The notes: generated by a model from the sequence alone, not told the origin. 64,000 nt of DNA from Pomphorhynchus laevis (GCA_012934845.2 WNNJ02000878.1:62001-126000), one strand, 5' to 3'; numbered from the stretch's first letter, positions 21,813-35,110 are shown. Made by a program: numbers and translations.

Positions 21813-22700
21813 TAGGGCAGATGATAGTTGAGCGATTTTGGAGGGGGTGCGATAGGGGAAAATGCGAGTGGCTGAAGATGACATGAGTTTGAATCGTTGG
21901 GAGAGGACAGAAGACGCGTGAGAACAATGCTTGAAAACAATTTTTAGGAGAAGGGGATGGAAAAGATTAGATTGAGAAGATTTATTTATGCGAATGAATG
22001 CGACAGGAGAGATGTTGTTGAAAAAGGATGGTTTATCCGAAGGAACAAGAGACGAGATGATGGATCTGAATGCGGAAACATCGTGGTCGAGACGTGCTTG
22101 TGGAGATAAAGATGTGGAAGGAGTGATATTAGTGACGATGACGCAACGATCGCGAGAAGGAAAGCGTTTCCGTAAAGGAGGACGAGTAACGTGAGTTGGT
22201 GAGATCACGATAGGAGAGCTGGGAGTTGAGGATATCAAGGAAGTAGGTTTAACAGCGGAAGACAAATAGGATTTGGATAATATAGAGGGTGGTGAGCGAT
22301 ATGAGGAAAGGTTATGAGTTAAAGGATTGTGGAGGTTGGTGCATGTGATTTTGATTTAGGGATGTAAGTTATTGAGAAACCAGAAAGAAGTGAAGATACG
22401 GAAGGGGTATCGGGAGGTGAAGACATGGGATTAGAAGTACATGTGATGACAGGATCAGTGGTTGACAAAGGATATCAGAAACGACTGGGGTGGTTTGAGT
22501 GGACACATTGGAGGTTGATATGTTCTTATAGGAGTGGTCACGTATGAGTTTGTTGGCACAAAAGCCGCATAGGAAGTCTATTTTAGACTTACTGCTGTCG
22601 CATGCGATTGTAGTCCAGACGCTGCAGTCGAGTGTCAAGCACTGTACTTGTAGTTGAGCACAGTTAATGTCGGTCGTAGCTGTCTTCTTACGTCCACCTA
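21813..22700 (-). mobile_element. LINE ORF1-like region with PHD-like zinc finger
   Basis: Minus strand from 22700: CAQLQVQC, then TLDCSVWTTIACDSSKSKIDFLCGFCANKL (22638 downwards), with a C-x(n)-C...C-x2-C spacing like the PHD/zinc-finger module in ORF1 of CR1-group LINEs. A Ser/Pro-rich region follows and then the frame 22265-21804 (RLDHDVSAFRSIISSLVPSD...). It is in the right place and orientation to be the 5' part of a minus-strand family-L LINE. The assignment rests on the finger and context only. Confidence 0.45.
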
Positions 22701-22734
22701 TCGACGTCCTTGTGTGTTGAAACTGTAAAATTTG

Positions 22735-22842
22735 CTGGATTGATTTGGAACTGGATTGATCTGGAACTGGATTGATCAGGAACTGGATTGATCTGGAACT
22801 GGATTGATCTGGAACTGGATTGATCTGGATTTGGATTGATTG
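22735..22842. repeat. 16-bp minisatellite, about 7 copies
   Basis: Tandem CTGGATTGATCTGGAA units with one or two substitutions, degrading at the right edge. Confidence 0.9.
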
Positions 22843-23095
22843 TATGTTATTTATTGTATTTATATTTGATTGTATGTGTTTTTATCTCTCAAAAACACTG
22901 GATTGAGTTAATTATTTTATACTGGTAGAGAAGTATTTTCTTAGCTCGAATCATACTGATTTCGACACGGATTATACTTAGAACGATATGTTGAATCGGA
23001 GCGGTATATCCTGTAAAGGCTATTCCGGTTACGTATTAGCGTTTTCAATTCAGAGTCATACCATGGATATACCCATCGTTTAGTGATCATTATAC
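22843..23095. other. spacer, nothing recognised
   Basis: Mixed-composition spacer ending near a run of nine or ten G (about 23102). Confidence 0.3.
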
Positions 23096-23099
23096 ACTT

Positions 23100-24010
23100 T
23101 TTGGGGGGGGGAAGTGATTAGAAATGAGTATCAACTTCTTATGAATGTTTTGTCATTGCTCATCGATGTCAGTAGTATACGTTTCAAGCGAGATAGAGAT
23201 TACATACTCAACAAGTGATGATCTATCTACACGGTACCAAATGCGTTTAGACTACAGTTCCGACCGTTATCACAAGATTGCATTTCCAAATATATTGACA
23301 TCAAAAATCAAAACAAAATGATCACTATTATCGATAGGAGGACTATCATACAAATTTTGAGCGTCATTGAGCTATAGATACGAGATAAGATATAGTAGAT
23401 AATTAAGAAAGTGGAAAGTAGCAAAATCTGCATGTTGAATTATAAAAAGGTCATCATGCAATAAGTTCCAAAGAGACTTATTAGCTGCGCACCTGAAATG
23501 CGGAGCTGCACCATCAATACCGATTCGATTACCTGGGATTCTAAAATTATCGACTAAGATAAACGGATGATGATTGTTGAATTTAATTTTTAACACACAT
23601 CTCATAATTTCATAGAACTTCATACTCAAGCAGTCTGACTTTGGTGTCAGTCTTACCAGAAACAGACATATTTACAATCAACAATTCAAAAGTAACACCT
23701 GCATCTGAGTATGTAATATAATATTACATTATTTACATATCTTTATATATGATATATATAAAGATATAGTGTATAAAGATATAACAGTAAATAAATACAC
23801 CATTTTGCGCAAGGCAAACAATGAAATCTGCATCAGTCTTGATGCAGGTGAAATCAATTTGATGATTCGAAATTTTTGTTATGTTGGTCGCTTTTTCGTA
23901 CGCTGGAAGCTGTGACGTCTTCAAGCTATTGAATTCATCAGCAGCTAGGAAGTCTAGCTTATTTTGATTCCATTTCGTGTAAAATCTGTAAGTCTCAGTC
24001 CTTTAGGTTT
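23100..24010 (-). mobile_element. LINE apurinic-type endonuclease fragment
   Basis: The minus-strand frame 23629-23372 reads PFILVDNFRIPGNRIGIDGAAPHF...SLWNLLHDDLFIIQHADFATFHFLNYLLYLI. It then continues to PPIDNSDHFVLIFDV near 23320. This fits the 'GDFNxPxIxW ... LxxLIxDxxLxQHV ... SDHxxI' order of the endonuclease domain of CR1/jockey-group LINEs. The Gly of GDFN is not kept. The upstream part (24010-23733) is eroded. No RT is attached on this side. Confidence 0.6.
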
Positions 24011-24159
24011 TAGAGTATCATATACAAATATTGAGAGTATTGTCCAAGTTTTATGAACTTTATGCTTAGGTGCTTGAATCAGGCCGTCTATTCTAGCGCT
24101 TATAAAATCTTGTTCACATAATGGTGTTGGAGACAGTGTCGTTAGCCTACACGAATATT

Positions 24160-27095
24160 CTATAGGACGGGCCGATCGTTACTTGTCCTTTTCGGGTATT
24201 AGAAGTAATAAGTCTAAGTTTGATAAACTTTATGCATGGGAATATCATTGTGAAAATTGTTGTAAGTACCTGTCAATTAGATTGAAGTCGATGAACGTCC
24301 TTTATAATACGGGTTGTTATATATCACAGAGAGTCCACATTTTGAACAATAAGTTTATTGGTTTGTTGATAGACTCAGCTAGACACGAAAAATTTCTGCT
24401 TGTATGTGACTTTAATTGTTTGACTAACTCATTTTCTTTGACAAATATCGTTAGCGAATTTGACGTTAATTTATGAAATTTTTGAAAACTGTGATTTATT
24501 GCTGGAACAGCATATTTCCTCATCTATTTTCTCTCTAGGTGTCTTCTATCGCCCCCATTCGCTCCAACCGGGTCGATTATATCCTCAATAATTGAAAATG
24601 CATTCAAGGGTCAAAAAGTTATTTTATTAGGAGACTATAACATGCCGCGAATTGATTGGATAGATTACGTTCCTCTTCCTGGATGTGATCCCGAATCATT
24701 ACTGGTTTTAAACACGATAAATGATTTACATTTAGTCCAACATGTTCACAGGAATACTCGTCATAGGAGTACTAACTCCTCAATTATTGACCTCTGCTTT
24801 TCGAGTGAAGCGTATTTGATAAAAAACGTCAAATACGGACCTCCGCTAGGATCAAGCGATCACTCTACCATCTCAATAGAATTTAACGCACTTTGACCAT
24901 ATGCCGAAACGGTTAAAACGTCGAATCCTTTTAAGATCAACTATGATGTCGTGCCCAGTATAATTTCCTGTATGTATTGGCCCGACCCATCGAAAGCAGG
25001 CATTCAAGAAGCTTGGGATCACTTTAAGACCACATTACATTGTGTTCTCGACTATTTTGCTCCGATGCGTCAGGAATGTACACGAAAACTACATATGAAA
25101 TGGTTAGATGCGGAATTGCTTGCTCTAATCAAACGCCGTGATAGATGTTTCCATGCGTACAAAAAAGGGGAACTTTTGAACACTACTGTCATTGCAGGAA
25201 TACGGTTTCTATTCTGAAAAAAAAACAGAAAAAACGCAGTTTTATCCCAAATATATGCCGGTCCACCCATAACAATCCTTGGGTGGCTTTCAAAACCATA
25301 CTTCCACGTTCTATACACTCGACAGATTGTTCATACCTATTGGCCGACAATGGGTCAATCTTGACCTCCACAACTGATATAGCTGCCCATTTTATGGACT
25401 ATTTCGCTATCAAAGAAGATAGAGTGTCGATTAATCCAAACTAAACACAATGTACTTTTACCTAGAGTAGTCATATCTAACATTGAATTTAGCGATGAAG
25501 AGGTACTGCATGAGCTACTTAAATTACCACGAAACGCCGCGTCAGGTCCTGTTCATATACCTCCAATACTCTTAAAGGAATTGGCCCATGCAATATACGT
25601 TCCCTTAGCTTCTATTTTTAGAAGTTCACTCACACAGGTTATCTACCATATGATTGGACTAAGGGTATTGTACGTCCAATTTTTAAGAAAGGGGATAAAT
25701 CCCAGGTTTCCAACTACCGTCCCATCAGTCTCACATCTGTAGCTTGTAAGATATTAGAAAAATTGATTCTTCGTCACCTTAGCGCTTTCCTTAAAGCTAA
25801 CAATCGCCTCAGCCCCAGTCAGCATAGATTTAGGCCAAATCGCTCAACGGTAACGAACCTTGTAAAAGCGAGTGCAAGCTGGGTGGGTTCGATGAGGAGT
25901 GGTTCCAAAGTAGATGTGATATTTATGGACTTATCGAAAGCATTCGATAGAGTTATTCCCAATTTGCTAGCAAACAAATTATCTAACATTGCTGTACGGG
26001 GCTCTTTGTTACGCTGGATTCAATCATTCGTAAGCAACCGCTCGTTTGCAGTACGCATAAGCCATTATCTTTCTGGTTACTCAATGATGACGACAGGCGT
26101 CCCGCAGGGATCGGCCATTAGTCCGACTCTCTTTAATATATATGTAAATGATATTACAAACAACTTAACGTCGGAATGTGTTACCTACGCAGATGATATT
26201 AAGGTTTGGAGGCGAATCATTGATGATTCCGATGTTAGCGCTCTTCAAAAAGACCTGGATTCCATAAATAAATGGTGTATATCTAATGGACTGATGATAA
26301 ATGCGACTAAATGTAGACATATGCAGATCGGCTCCCCAGACATTCGGTGCTCTTATAAAATTTGAAACATGTCGATTGATTCTACAGATAAAATCGATGA
26401 TTTAGGGGTATCTACGCTTAATAAGCTCGATATGAGCGCTCACGTAAATAAAGTTTCGGCCAATTGCCGTCGTACTATTGGCATCATTAGACGATCTTTT
26501 GGATCACTAGAGGCATGTAGCTTCAGAATAATATACAAGGCCCTCATCGAATCTCGAATGCTATACGCATCTCCCGCAGCGTATCCACATCTGTGCAAGA
26601 ACATTGTGCTTACGAATCAATTCTCCGGTCGGCTACTCATCTTGTTCCTACTGTCAAAGACCTGCCGTTTGACCAGAAGTTAGAAATCCTAAGTGTTTCA
26701 ACGGTTTGTGAAAGTTTGGTAAAAACTGATCTTATGCTGGTATGGAGGGCAATTTTATCGCCCACTCCTCCCCTCAACTTCATGTTTTGCCTACGCAACT
26801 CCGAGCAATTACGTGGACATCGACTAACGCTTAAACATTGTAGAAAAGTCCATCGACACTATCAGGATATCAGAGATCGAGTAATAAACAGTTGGAACAG
26901 ACTCCCGTCATCTGCAATTGAATGCCGGAACATCCGAGAATTTCGGCGTGCGCTGAACAGTGTATCGCTCTCATAGATAGTCGAACCTGATTTAATTTTT
27001 TTTGTTTTACTGACATTGTACTTTTTTACATTGAGATCCAGCCAAACGAGCCATCGCTCATCGGCTGTTGTATACTAATAATAATATAACATTTA
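24160..27095 (+). mobile_element. CR1/jockey-group LINE, near full-length ORF2
   Basis: Endonuclease: RHEKFLLVCDFN (about 24400), VFYRPHS-like (about 24540), VILLGDYNMPRIDW (24620-24660), NDLHLVQHVHRNTRHRS, YGPPLGSSDHSTISIEF (to 24890). RT: IVRPIFKKGDKSQVSNYRPISLTSV (25670-25740), then 25763-26365 with VIFMDLSKAFDRV, MTTGVPQGSAISPTLFNIYVN and CVTYADDIKVW (YADD). C-terminus: 26369-26683 and 26593-26976, ending RDRVINSWNRLPSSAIECRN..EFRRALNSV. The 3' UTR has CAAACGAGCCATCGCTCATC and a TAATAATAAT end, typical of this group. A single in-frame stop separates 26365 from 26369, and about four other frame changes are present. It is the best preserved of its kind in the window. Confidence 0.88.
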
Positions 27096-27269
27096 TGAAT
27101 GAGCTAAAGTCGCTTTTTGACATTTTGTTTTAGAAATTCTTGACAGCAAATTCACAGTAAGCGACATGAAACACAAACAGGACTGAGTGATCGATTATTT
27201 TGTTTTTTTTAAACTTACACAAATGCCTAATAACTACATTGGCGACGCCGAATCATAAATGAGATTATG

Positions 27270-28150
27270 GAAATGAGATTATGACACTATGTTGATTTAG
27301 ATTAACTGAAATAATCTTTGACTGATATTATCAGCTCTAATGATTACATAGACGTGTTAGCAAATTCTACACGATGAATTTTTGGAACTCTATGAGTTAT
27401 ACGTAAAGTTCCACCCTCTTCAACTTGTCCTAAAAACAATGAATTAAAGACGCTTACTTTAGTTTGACCATGAGTTAAAAATGCATTGAAGAATCGTAAT
27501 CATAAGAAAATACATTCAAAACAGGAATTGTAAAAATCTTTCACTTTCTCCAAAACGAGTTGGATGCCATATCAATAAATCCTAGGTTATCTCGGCTCAT
27601 ATAACCTGGCCACGTCAAGGTAAAAATATATAAACTCCTCTAAATCACCTGTAGAATTTTTTGCGTCATCTATTAAAATTGCGTCCTGAAATATTATAAA
27701 TGAGTTTGAATACATCCTCTTTATTTTCCAATTATCAAATCAAATTGACCATATCCTCTTATGATGTATTGCGCTAGCTAATAAAGTAACGGCATCTTCC
27801 GCTACATGATCTAATGTTATCTATTCATTCTTGATGAATTCTGTAGCAACAAATAGTGATATACCATTTGTGTAATTATTTCAGATGAGTTCGATAAATT
27901 CAAAGTATCAATTATTTGGAAAACAACCAAATTGTTCCAGAAATAGTTGATCGGTAACATCCAAACAATTTGTTATCAATAAATAAGAAAGCTCATTGTA
28001 GACTAAAATCAGGGTATAGACTATTCCACGGAATGCTGTACCTCTGAATATTCTTGTGACATAGGGGCTAGTGCTCAGTGTGGCGATTTTCAACAAATTA
28101 TTGAGTTGAGCACGAGCCAATTGGTAGTTAAAATGTAATGGATATATTTC
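27270..28150 (-). pseudogene. unidentified decayed coding-like region
   Basis: The minus-strand reading contains protein-like stretches: LARAQLNNLLKIATLSTSPY, GTAFRGIVYTLILVYNELSY and DVTDQLFLEQFG (28120-27908). Further down come LEKVKDFYNSCFECIFL and LTHGQTKVSVFNSLF (around 27520-27420). Codon-like composition differs from that of the LINEs on either side. I do not recognise the family. It may be an old insertion of an unknown element, possibly of viral origin, and is plainly broken. Confidence 0.35.
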
Positions 28151-28855
28151 GCGAAAAGTTAATCACAAAAGTTAATTTATTTTATTTGTTTGTATGTTGA
28201 TCGGACAAAAATCCTCCGGGATATGTCTTGTATATATTTTTAATGATATTTTCATTACATAAATAAAATTACAACAAGAGTATAGACAACAATCGAAGTC
28301 AGCAATAGAAAATTGTGTGCTAATTGAATCGCCATTAAAGAAGCCTTATCACGATTATCCCGATGGAATTCGTATTTTCGAATACAATCACTGTAATTAT
28401 TCCTAATAGCTTATCTGTGAATCAAAATATTTAGTACTTTTTTAAGCCTGTGGATTTGCTGTTCTTATCGATAAAAATACACATGGATGAATTCTGCTCG
28501 TTCAATTTCTACGATATGTTTCACATATTTTGACAATTTTCTTGGTAGCCGTATCTGTTTGCAATAAATCAAGTAAAACGAAGCAAGTGTTGAAAACGAC
28601 AATGTCCATGAAGGACCGCCTTGTCAAATTACTGAATTGACCTTTACAGATAATGTCTAGTAGTGAGTCGATGATAACATGCTACTTTCTTAGTAGCAAA
28701 CGAGTAATGTTTACTTAAATACCGCCTTTTTCCGGTTCTCAAACTTTACATAACGGAAAGTATTAGTAATATACCTAGATGCTTATTCTGCTTTTAACCG
28801 AGGATAATAATATTTTCCCCTATGTGTCTTATCCGCTACCCTCTATCACCACGGC
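28151..28855. other. spacer with weak coding-like patches
   Basis: On the minus strand around 28560-28450, TATKKIVKICETYRRN is readable and may belong to the unidentified region at 27270-28150. Otherwise nothing recognised. Confidence 0.3.
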
Positions 28856-31800
28856 ACACGGCTTCTGCCTAGGCCTCCTCAACAATAGATCTATTCTGCA
28901 TTAATCTGATCTCATCATCAACATTTTCACCAAGCAATCTATTGATCTCTTCTACCTCACCAATCCGGGCACTATGATTCCGACAACCTCTTCATTCGCC
29001 GTCTGCTCTCTGTCAGTGGCTCACTAGTCGAGTCCGCCCGCCCTCATAGCTCATCACATTCTAAATTATCTAATCATCGCGACATTGTCGCATTTGCCCG
29101 TCGCATTGTGTTTCTTCGCAAAATCACTCCCTGTTTCAGTCCTTGCTCTTTTGAATTGCTTACTTGTCGTTCTTCTAGCGCGATTACTCTGGATCTAGCA
29201 ATTGTATGCCGTCCTGGTTCATTAGCGACTACCTCCTTATTTTTCACCGAAATCGCTGACCTCCTGCCCCACTGTTCGTTGCCCTCCATCCCTTCACTCG
29301 TTCTTGGCGACTTCAACATTCGCCTCGACCTCTTCTCTTCCACTAATTCCATCCGGTTCATCAACATTATATCCAACTACGAATACAAACTCATCTTCAC
29401 TGCTCCCACACATATCTTAAATGTGCACTCGACATCATAGCTGTCCCCCGATCGTTTTTATGTCTACACTTTACTGTCTATCTCAAATCCTGGTCTATAT
29501 AATCACTTTCTCGTTACCATTGATCTCACTTCCAACAACACACCGCTTCAACACATACCATCCTTCGTCGCCCTTTGAGAAATCTTGATCTCCCTCTTCT
29601 CGCTCTGCCTTACTCAACTCGTCTGTATCCTCTCCCACGATGACATCAACCTCTAATCACGTATCACCTTTCTTTTCGACTATGAACTCACATTCACACT
29701 TATTCTTCCCTTGTCCTTCAAGCCTCACCCTCTCCATCGCTTGCAACGTGCTTCATGGTTTGACATGCAATGCCTACACTCAGAGCGTCGACTCCGTCAT
29801 GTCTTTCGAGTTTATCACTGATCTCTCAGAAGTGATACCCGTTCGCTCAATCCGTCTCTTCGTGATTCTTTTCTTGCTCGTCGCCGGTCTCATATAAACC
29901 TACTACGTACCAAATGCAACTCGTTCTGGAAGCATAAAATCATAACTTTATTCAACTCTTTACTTTCAATTATTGATTAAATAACTTTCAAGAAGCCCAA
30001 CTCATATTCTCCGCGATGCTCTCGACATCATTGCTGTTCCTAACTGCTTCGATGACTATACCTCCTTGTCAATTACTGATCCTGGTTCGTCCGATCATTT
30101 CCTTGTCACTCTTATTCTTTCTCGTCCCCATCCTCCTTCTCCGCATTTACCATTATCTACACCAAGTCGACACTGGAAGCTTCTCGATATCCCTATTCTC
30201 TGCACAGCCTTACTCAATTCTTCACTCTTTTCACTTCCTCTTAACTATCTCTCTCCCGATGATCTCTACATTCTGTTTGATTCTGAACTTACGAACATCC
30301 TTAATAACCTGCTGCCTATTCGACAACGACGTTTTCAGTGGTCGCGCCACTGAAAACGCCACTGGTTCGATTCAGACTGTAGTCTTTCTAAGCGTCGGCT
30401 CCGTCACTCTTTTCGTGTGTTTAATCGCTTTTTTAAACGTTATCCAACCTCACTCATTCCAAATATCCGAACTTCCTATCTTTCTCTCTGCCGTTCCTAT
30501 CTCATTCTTATGCGAACTAAACGTACTCGCTTTTGGCGAAATCAACTCGAGTCCTCTTCCAACATAAATCCAGATGAATTTTCTTCTTACCTGCAATCTA
30601 AGCTATCTAATTTAATTTCCGTTCTACCCATATGCCCTTTCTTTCATCTCTACTCTTTAAATACTTCCCTCCCAGAGCTATTCCACATTCTTCCCGTTTC
30701 ATCTGACGAAGTTTCTTTGGTTCTTCTATCATTTACTAATAAAACATCTCCTTCTGACCCAATTCCCACACACTTGCTTAAAAAAATATGCTCATATATC
30801 TCACCCTTCCTAACCACCTTGTTCAACTTGTATATCCGCAACCGCACGTTTCCTTCCAACTGGAAATGCGGCACTATTCGCTCTCTCCTCAAAAAACAAT
30901 CTCTCTACCCTTCATTACCATCTTCGTACAGTCCTATCTCACTTCTTCCAACCCTCTCTAAACTCCTTGAGCGTTTGTTTTCTCAAGCAAGTTAATGCAT
31001 ATCTATTTTCTTCCAACTTGTTCCCTCCCTTCCAAGCTGTTTTTCGCTCTGTTCACTCTACTGAAATTGCATATCTTAAAGTTTATAATGACTTACTCAT
31101 CTTGCGCGATCAAAAATTATGTAGTGTCATAGTTTCTCTTGATCTATCTTCTGCTTTCGACGTCGAATCGATCACTCGATTCTTCTTCATCGTATTTGTC
31201 ATGATTGTGGCTTCTCTTTACACACTGTTGCTTAGTTTTCTTCATATCTATCCAACCGTAATTTTCGCGTTTGTTCTAACTCTCTTATTTCCCATACTTT
31301 TTTCATCCTGTCCGGTGTTCCACAAGGCTCCGAATTAGGCCATTTGCTTTTCTCTCTTCTTCTCGGTGATTTGTCTTCTATTTCTCATACATTTATTTTT
31401 CATGTTATGCAATATGCTGATGACATTATCATCTATGATCACGCGCCTGCTTATCGTATTCATGATTTTAGTGTTTCTGCTTCCAACTTTCTTGCCTCGA
31501 TTTTCAATCATCTATCTTCTCTTCGTCTTTCTCTGAATCCTAATAAATCAAAAATAATGTGGATCCTTCCTCGACGCTTCGGTGTAGAACCTCCCTCCGT
31601 ATCATTAATTTCTACAAATTTTCATATCGTTGATAATATCGTTTTCCTAGGCTTCCATTTCGACAACAGACTTTCACTTTAACCTTTCGTTAGAGATAAA
31701 GTACGCTCATCTACATTGATTCTCCGCAACATCCGTCAAATTCGTAGATTGATCGATTTCCCTTCATGTATGACTCTCATATCTTCTCTCATTTTCTCAA

Positions 31801-32345
31801 GACTTGATTACTGTCTGAGTATATTTTCCAACTCACCTAAATCCACTCTTCTTCCTTTACAACGCATCATCAACGTAGCCGTCCGAGTTCTCCTCCGTCT
31901 TCGTCGTTTTGATCATACATCCCACCATCTTGCTTCTATCGATTTGCCTACCATTTATTGTCGTGCTCAAATTCGTCTTCTTATCATTGCTTTTCGCCTT
32001 ATAACTTTTCATACCCCTTCATTTCTCAACCTTCCTTTTCTCGACAATTCTCGTCCTGTTTATTGTTCCTTGCGTTCCCGCGTTCCCGTAATTCCTTTCT
32101 TTTACATTTCTTAAACTACTCTACCTATTTTGGCTTCCACTCCTTCGTTGTGGCTGATCTTTTCTCGAGGAATCATCTGCCCATTCATATCCGCCAATCA
32201 ACATAAATGGCGTGCTTCAAACGCCTAATCCGATGTCATTTAAACAATTAATTAATAAACCTGTATGACTTATGCTGTGTTTTTTTTGTTAGTGGACTTG
32301 TAAGCGTGTATCTGTCACACATTTACCACATTAAATAAATTATTA
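28856..32345 (+). mobile_element. family-L LINE (CR1/L2 group), endonuclease plus RT plus 3' tail
   Basis: The endonuclease N-terminus (28865-29100) reads LGLLNNRSI..SDLI and SIDLFYLT in shifting frames. 29108-29440 has ITLDLAIVCRPGS and PSLVLGDFNIRLDLF. A second endonuclease end (30016-30120) has DPGSSDHFLVTLIL. The linker and RT start at 30417-30995 (FRFWRNQL-like, LPSSYSPISLLPTLSKLLER). RT continues with SVIVSLDLSSAFD (31110), then MQYADDIIIYDHAP (31405-31450), NPNKSKIMWILPRR and FLGFHFDNRLSL. The C-terminus (31716-32210) is followed by the tail GTAAGCGTGTATCTGTCACA..TTTACCACATTAAATAAA ending near 32340. Around 29400-30060 a segment is repeated, so two copies may be joined. Multiple frame changes. 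Confidence 0.85.
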
Positions 32346-34033
32346 TTAAAACTTTAAGTCTCTCGGGAATACTTTTAACTCAATCCTTTCTCGTTCCTCT
32401 TCGTCTTACAGTATCGATCGCCATGATTATTCGTCATTTCTTCAGACCAAAGTATCCACGTTGCTTTCTCACAATCCCGTCTTAATTCCATATCACAGTT
32501 ACTCGCCTCGCCTCATCCTCCCTGAACACTTTCATCTTCTCCTATCTCACCTGCCAAAGAATCATCTGTTCTCATGTCCTTGCCCAACAAAACCTCACCT
32601 GTCGATTTCCTGCATACACCTGTACTTAAATCAACATGCTCAGCCTGTTGACATGTTTAACTCGTCCACTCGCAGTCGTATATTTCCTTTACACTGGAAA
32701 TCCGCCATCGTTCATCCCCTCTTTAAGAAGTAATCACTCAATCTCTCTCTTCCTTCTATCTATCCCCCAATTTCAATCATCCCTTTTCGTTCGAAGCTCT
32801 TAGAACGCATCATCTTAATACAGATCAACGCTTATCTCTCATCATCCAATTTGTACCCTCTTTTCCAATCCGCTTTCCGCTCTAATCACTCCACAGAAAT
32901 CGCTTGCATCAAAGTTTACAACGACCTACTAATTTCTCGTGGCAAGGATATATACAGTGTTATCATCTCCCTCGACCTCTCTTCTGCTATCAATATCATC
33001 GACTACGTCATCCTCTTTTCTCGCCTTCGTTATGATAACGGCTTTTCTTCCTCCTCCGTATCATGGTTTGCCTCGTATCTCTCCGACCGTTATTTTCGCG
33101 TCTGTTTAAATTCATCATCCTCTCATCCCATCACTATTTTCTGCGGGATCCCATAACGTTCAGCCATAGGTCCCCTGTTTGGCGATCTCTCTCCGTTTAC
33201 TCAATCTTAATCCTTTAAAGTCACGCAATATGCCGATGAAATACTCATCTATGCTTATATACTCTCCCATCACATACACAATATCGGCATTTCTGCCTCT
33301 AACTGTATTTCTTCTATCTACATACGTCTCTCTCGTATTCATCTCTTTCTAAACCTTCACAAGTCCAAGATAATGTGGATTCTCCCCCTGTATCTTGTGC
33401 CTCATCAATCATTCCCATAGTCAATAATCTCACTTTCTTAGGCTTCCATTTCAATGATCACATATCCCGTAAACCCTTCGTTCTTCACAAGGTCCGCTCG
33501 TCTAAGTTAATTCTCCGTGACATCCGCCGTATCCGCTCCCTTATCGACTTCCGCTCTTATATGTATGTTCTTTCATCGCTTTTTCCTAATATCGATTACT
33601 GCCTCAGCCTTTTTGCCAATTCTCCAAAATACATCATCTTACCCCTACAATGCATAATCAACTCTACCGTTTGAATGCTCCTACGTCTCTGTCACTTCGA
33701 CCACACATCCACATATATTGCCCAACTCTCCTGGCCTACCATTCACATCCGCATCAAACTCCGCATTCTCATCATTTTTCGTCTTATGCTGTCGGCTTCC
33801 CATCGTTCATAAACTTTCATTTCTTAGATGACACTAGCTTCACCTTTCTCTATATATGCGTCCCCGTAATTCCATCTTACTCCACGTTCTCAATTACTCT
33901 AACAACTACGGTATCCGATCATTCTTCGTCGCCGCCCCCTCGCCTGGAATCAGCTCTTTATCGACGTCCGCCGAGCTCCCTCCTTTATCACATTAAAATG
34001 CATCCTCCTTTTCCATCTTCTCGGCACATAATT
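32346..34033 (+). mobile_element. family-L LINE, second copy, interrupted near its 3' end
   Basis: It reads LILPEHFHLLL and HWKSAIVHPLFKK (32510-32730), INAYLSSSNLYPLFQSAFRSNHSTEIACIKVYNDLL (32820-32930), SVIISLDLSSAINIIDYVILFSRL, YFRVCLNSSSSHP and FCGIP (33150), then FLGFHFNDHISRKPFV and RIRSLIDFRSYM (33440-33560). It closes at 34033 with the LL.T stop region. The AADD/YADD segment near 33230 is eroded (TRNMPMK frame). The 3' tail is missing here but appears at 35041, beyond an antisense LINE. Confidence 0.8.
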
Positions 34034-34044
34034 ATTATATAGAC

Positions 34045-35032
34045 AACACAGTGAGTCAAAGACACTTTACAAGTTGCATCACAGGAAATCAAAGTAAAAC
34101 TTCACAAATCGCAATCGATTATCTTGGCTAAATCTTTATTCAACTCTAGCTTGAACGCATGAATATTACAAGAGTTAACAGTCGTATCGGAAAGTTGATT
34201 CCATACCGATACTATGCAAAAAGTGAGATACGTATGTGGCATAGGCGTAGTGTTCCAAGCATTAATGAATATCCGCGTAGTGCGGGCTGATCTCGCAATC
34301 TCAACAAGTGACGCAATTGATGATCCTTAGAATGTAAAGAATTCCATAAGAGGCACATATCAGCACGAATTCGCATGAAATAAGACTGTATTTTTAGATA
34401 CCTAAATCCATCCCTATATTCCAAATGTCTGACAGTACGAACTAATCTGGTGGCGGAGCGATAAACATTTTCTATGTGATTACATTCTTTCTTAGTAATA
34501 GGGTAACAGCATGGTGAAGCATATAAAAGTATACTTAGAATCAAAGCGTTAGAAATGGTAATAAAACAAGAAATATCAACTTTTAAAAGGGACCAGCGAA
34601 AAAGACCAACGACTCGTCTGACCTGTGAGCGCATGAAGTCGGTATGCATGTGAGTGTTTAAATCTTGTCGTACCCAAACACCAATATCCTTATATGAGTC
34701 GGTTATCGATATGGCTACACCATCAAGATGGTAAACTCTAAGTTGAGTATGTTTCGATCGAGAGATACACATGGAAGTACATTTTTTTATTATTGCGCTG
34801 GAGACCATTGGAAACCGACCATGAATATACAGTATCAATATCAGCTTGGAGTAATTGAGCATCTTTATTTGATTTAACTGGACGCCAAATCTTTAGGTCA
34901 TCAGCGTAAAGCAAGCATCGAAATTTTACATGTAGAAGCAGATCATTGATGTATATGCTGAACAGTTTGGGTCCTATTACATACCCTTGAGGTACCCTAC
35001 AGACCCTCTGAGTCATTAGCAAATACATGCTA
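34045..35032 (-). mobile_element. CR1/jockey-group LINE fragment inserted in a family-L copy
   Basis: Minus-strand frames: RVCRVPQGYVIGPKLFSIYINDLLLH and CLLYADDLKIW (35028-34890), WSVSNGLQ (about 34810), then 34862-34212 with ISITDSYKDIGVWV, ALILSILLYASPCCYP and RSATRLVRTVRHL. The C-terminus SVWNQLSDTTVNSCNIHAF..ELNKDL reads to about 34110. The 5' end is truncated within RT. It resembles the LINE at 24160-27095 in architecture but is a different family. Confidence 0.82.
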
Positions 35033-35040
35033 ATGACTTA

Positions 35041-35110
35041 GAGTTTTGCTTTTTGTTGTGGTCACGTAATCGTGGACCGGAACACATTCGCCACGTAAAA
35101 ATAAATTCTT
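35041..35110 (+). mobile_element. detached family-L 3' tail
   Basis: TTTTTGTTGTGGTCACGTAA, then a CGTGGACCGGAACACATTCGC-like stem and CACGTAAAAATAAATT, corresponds to the tail at 21352-21420 and 32285-32340. It completes the copy at 32346-34033 across the antisense insertion. Confidence 0.7.

Noticed and set aside
28856-30060. Minus-strand ORF 29074-29376 as a host gene
   Set aside because: It is antisense to the LINE endonuclease (VLGDFNIRLD), whose frame is the meaningful one.
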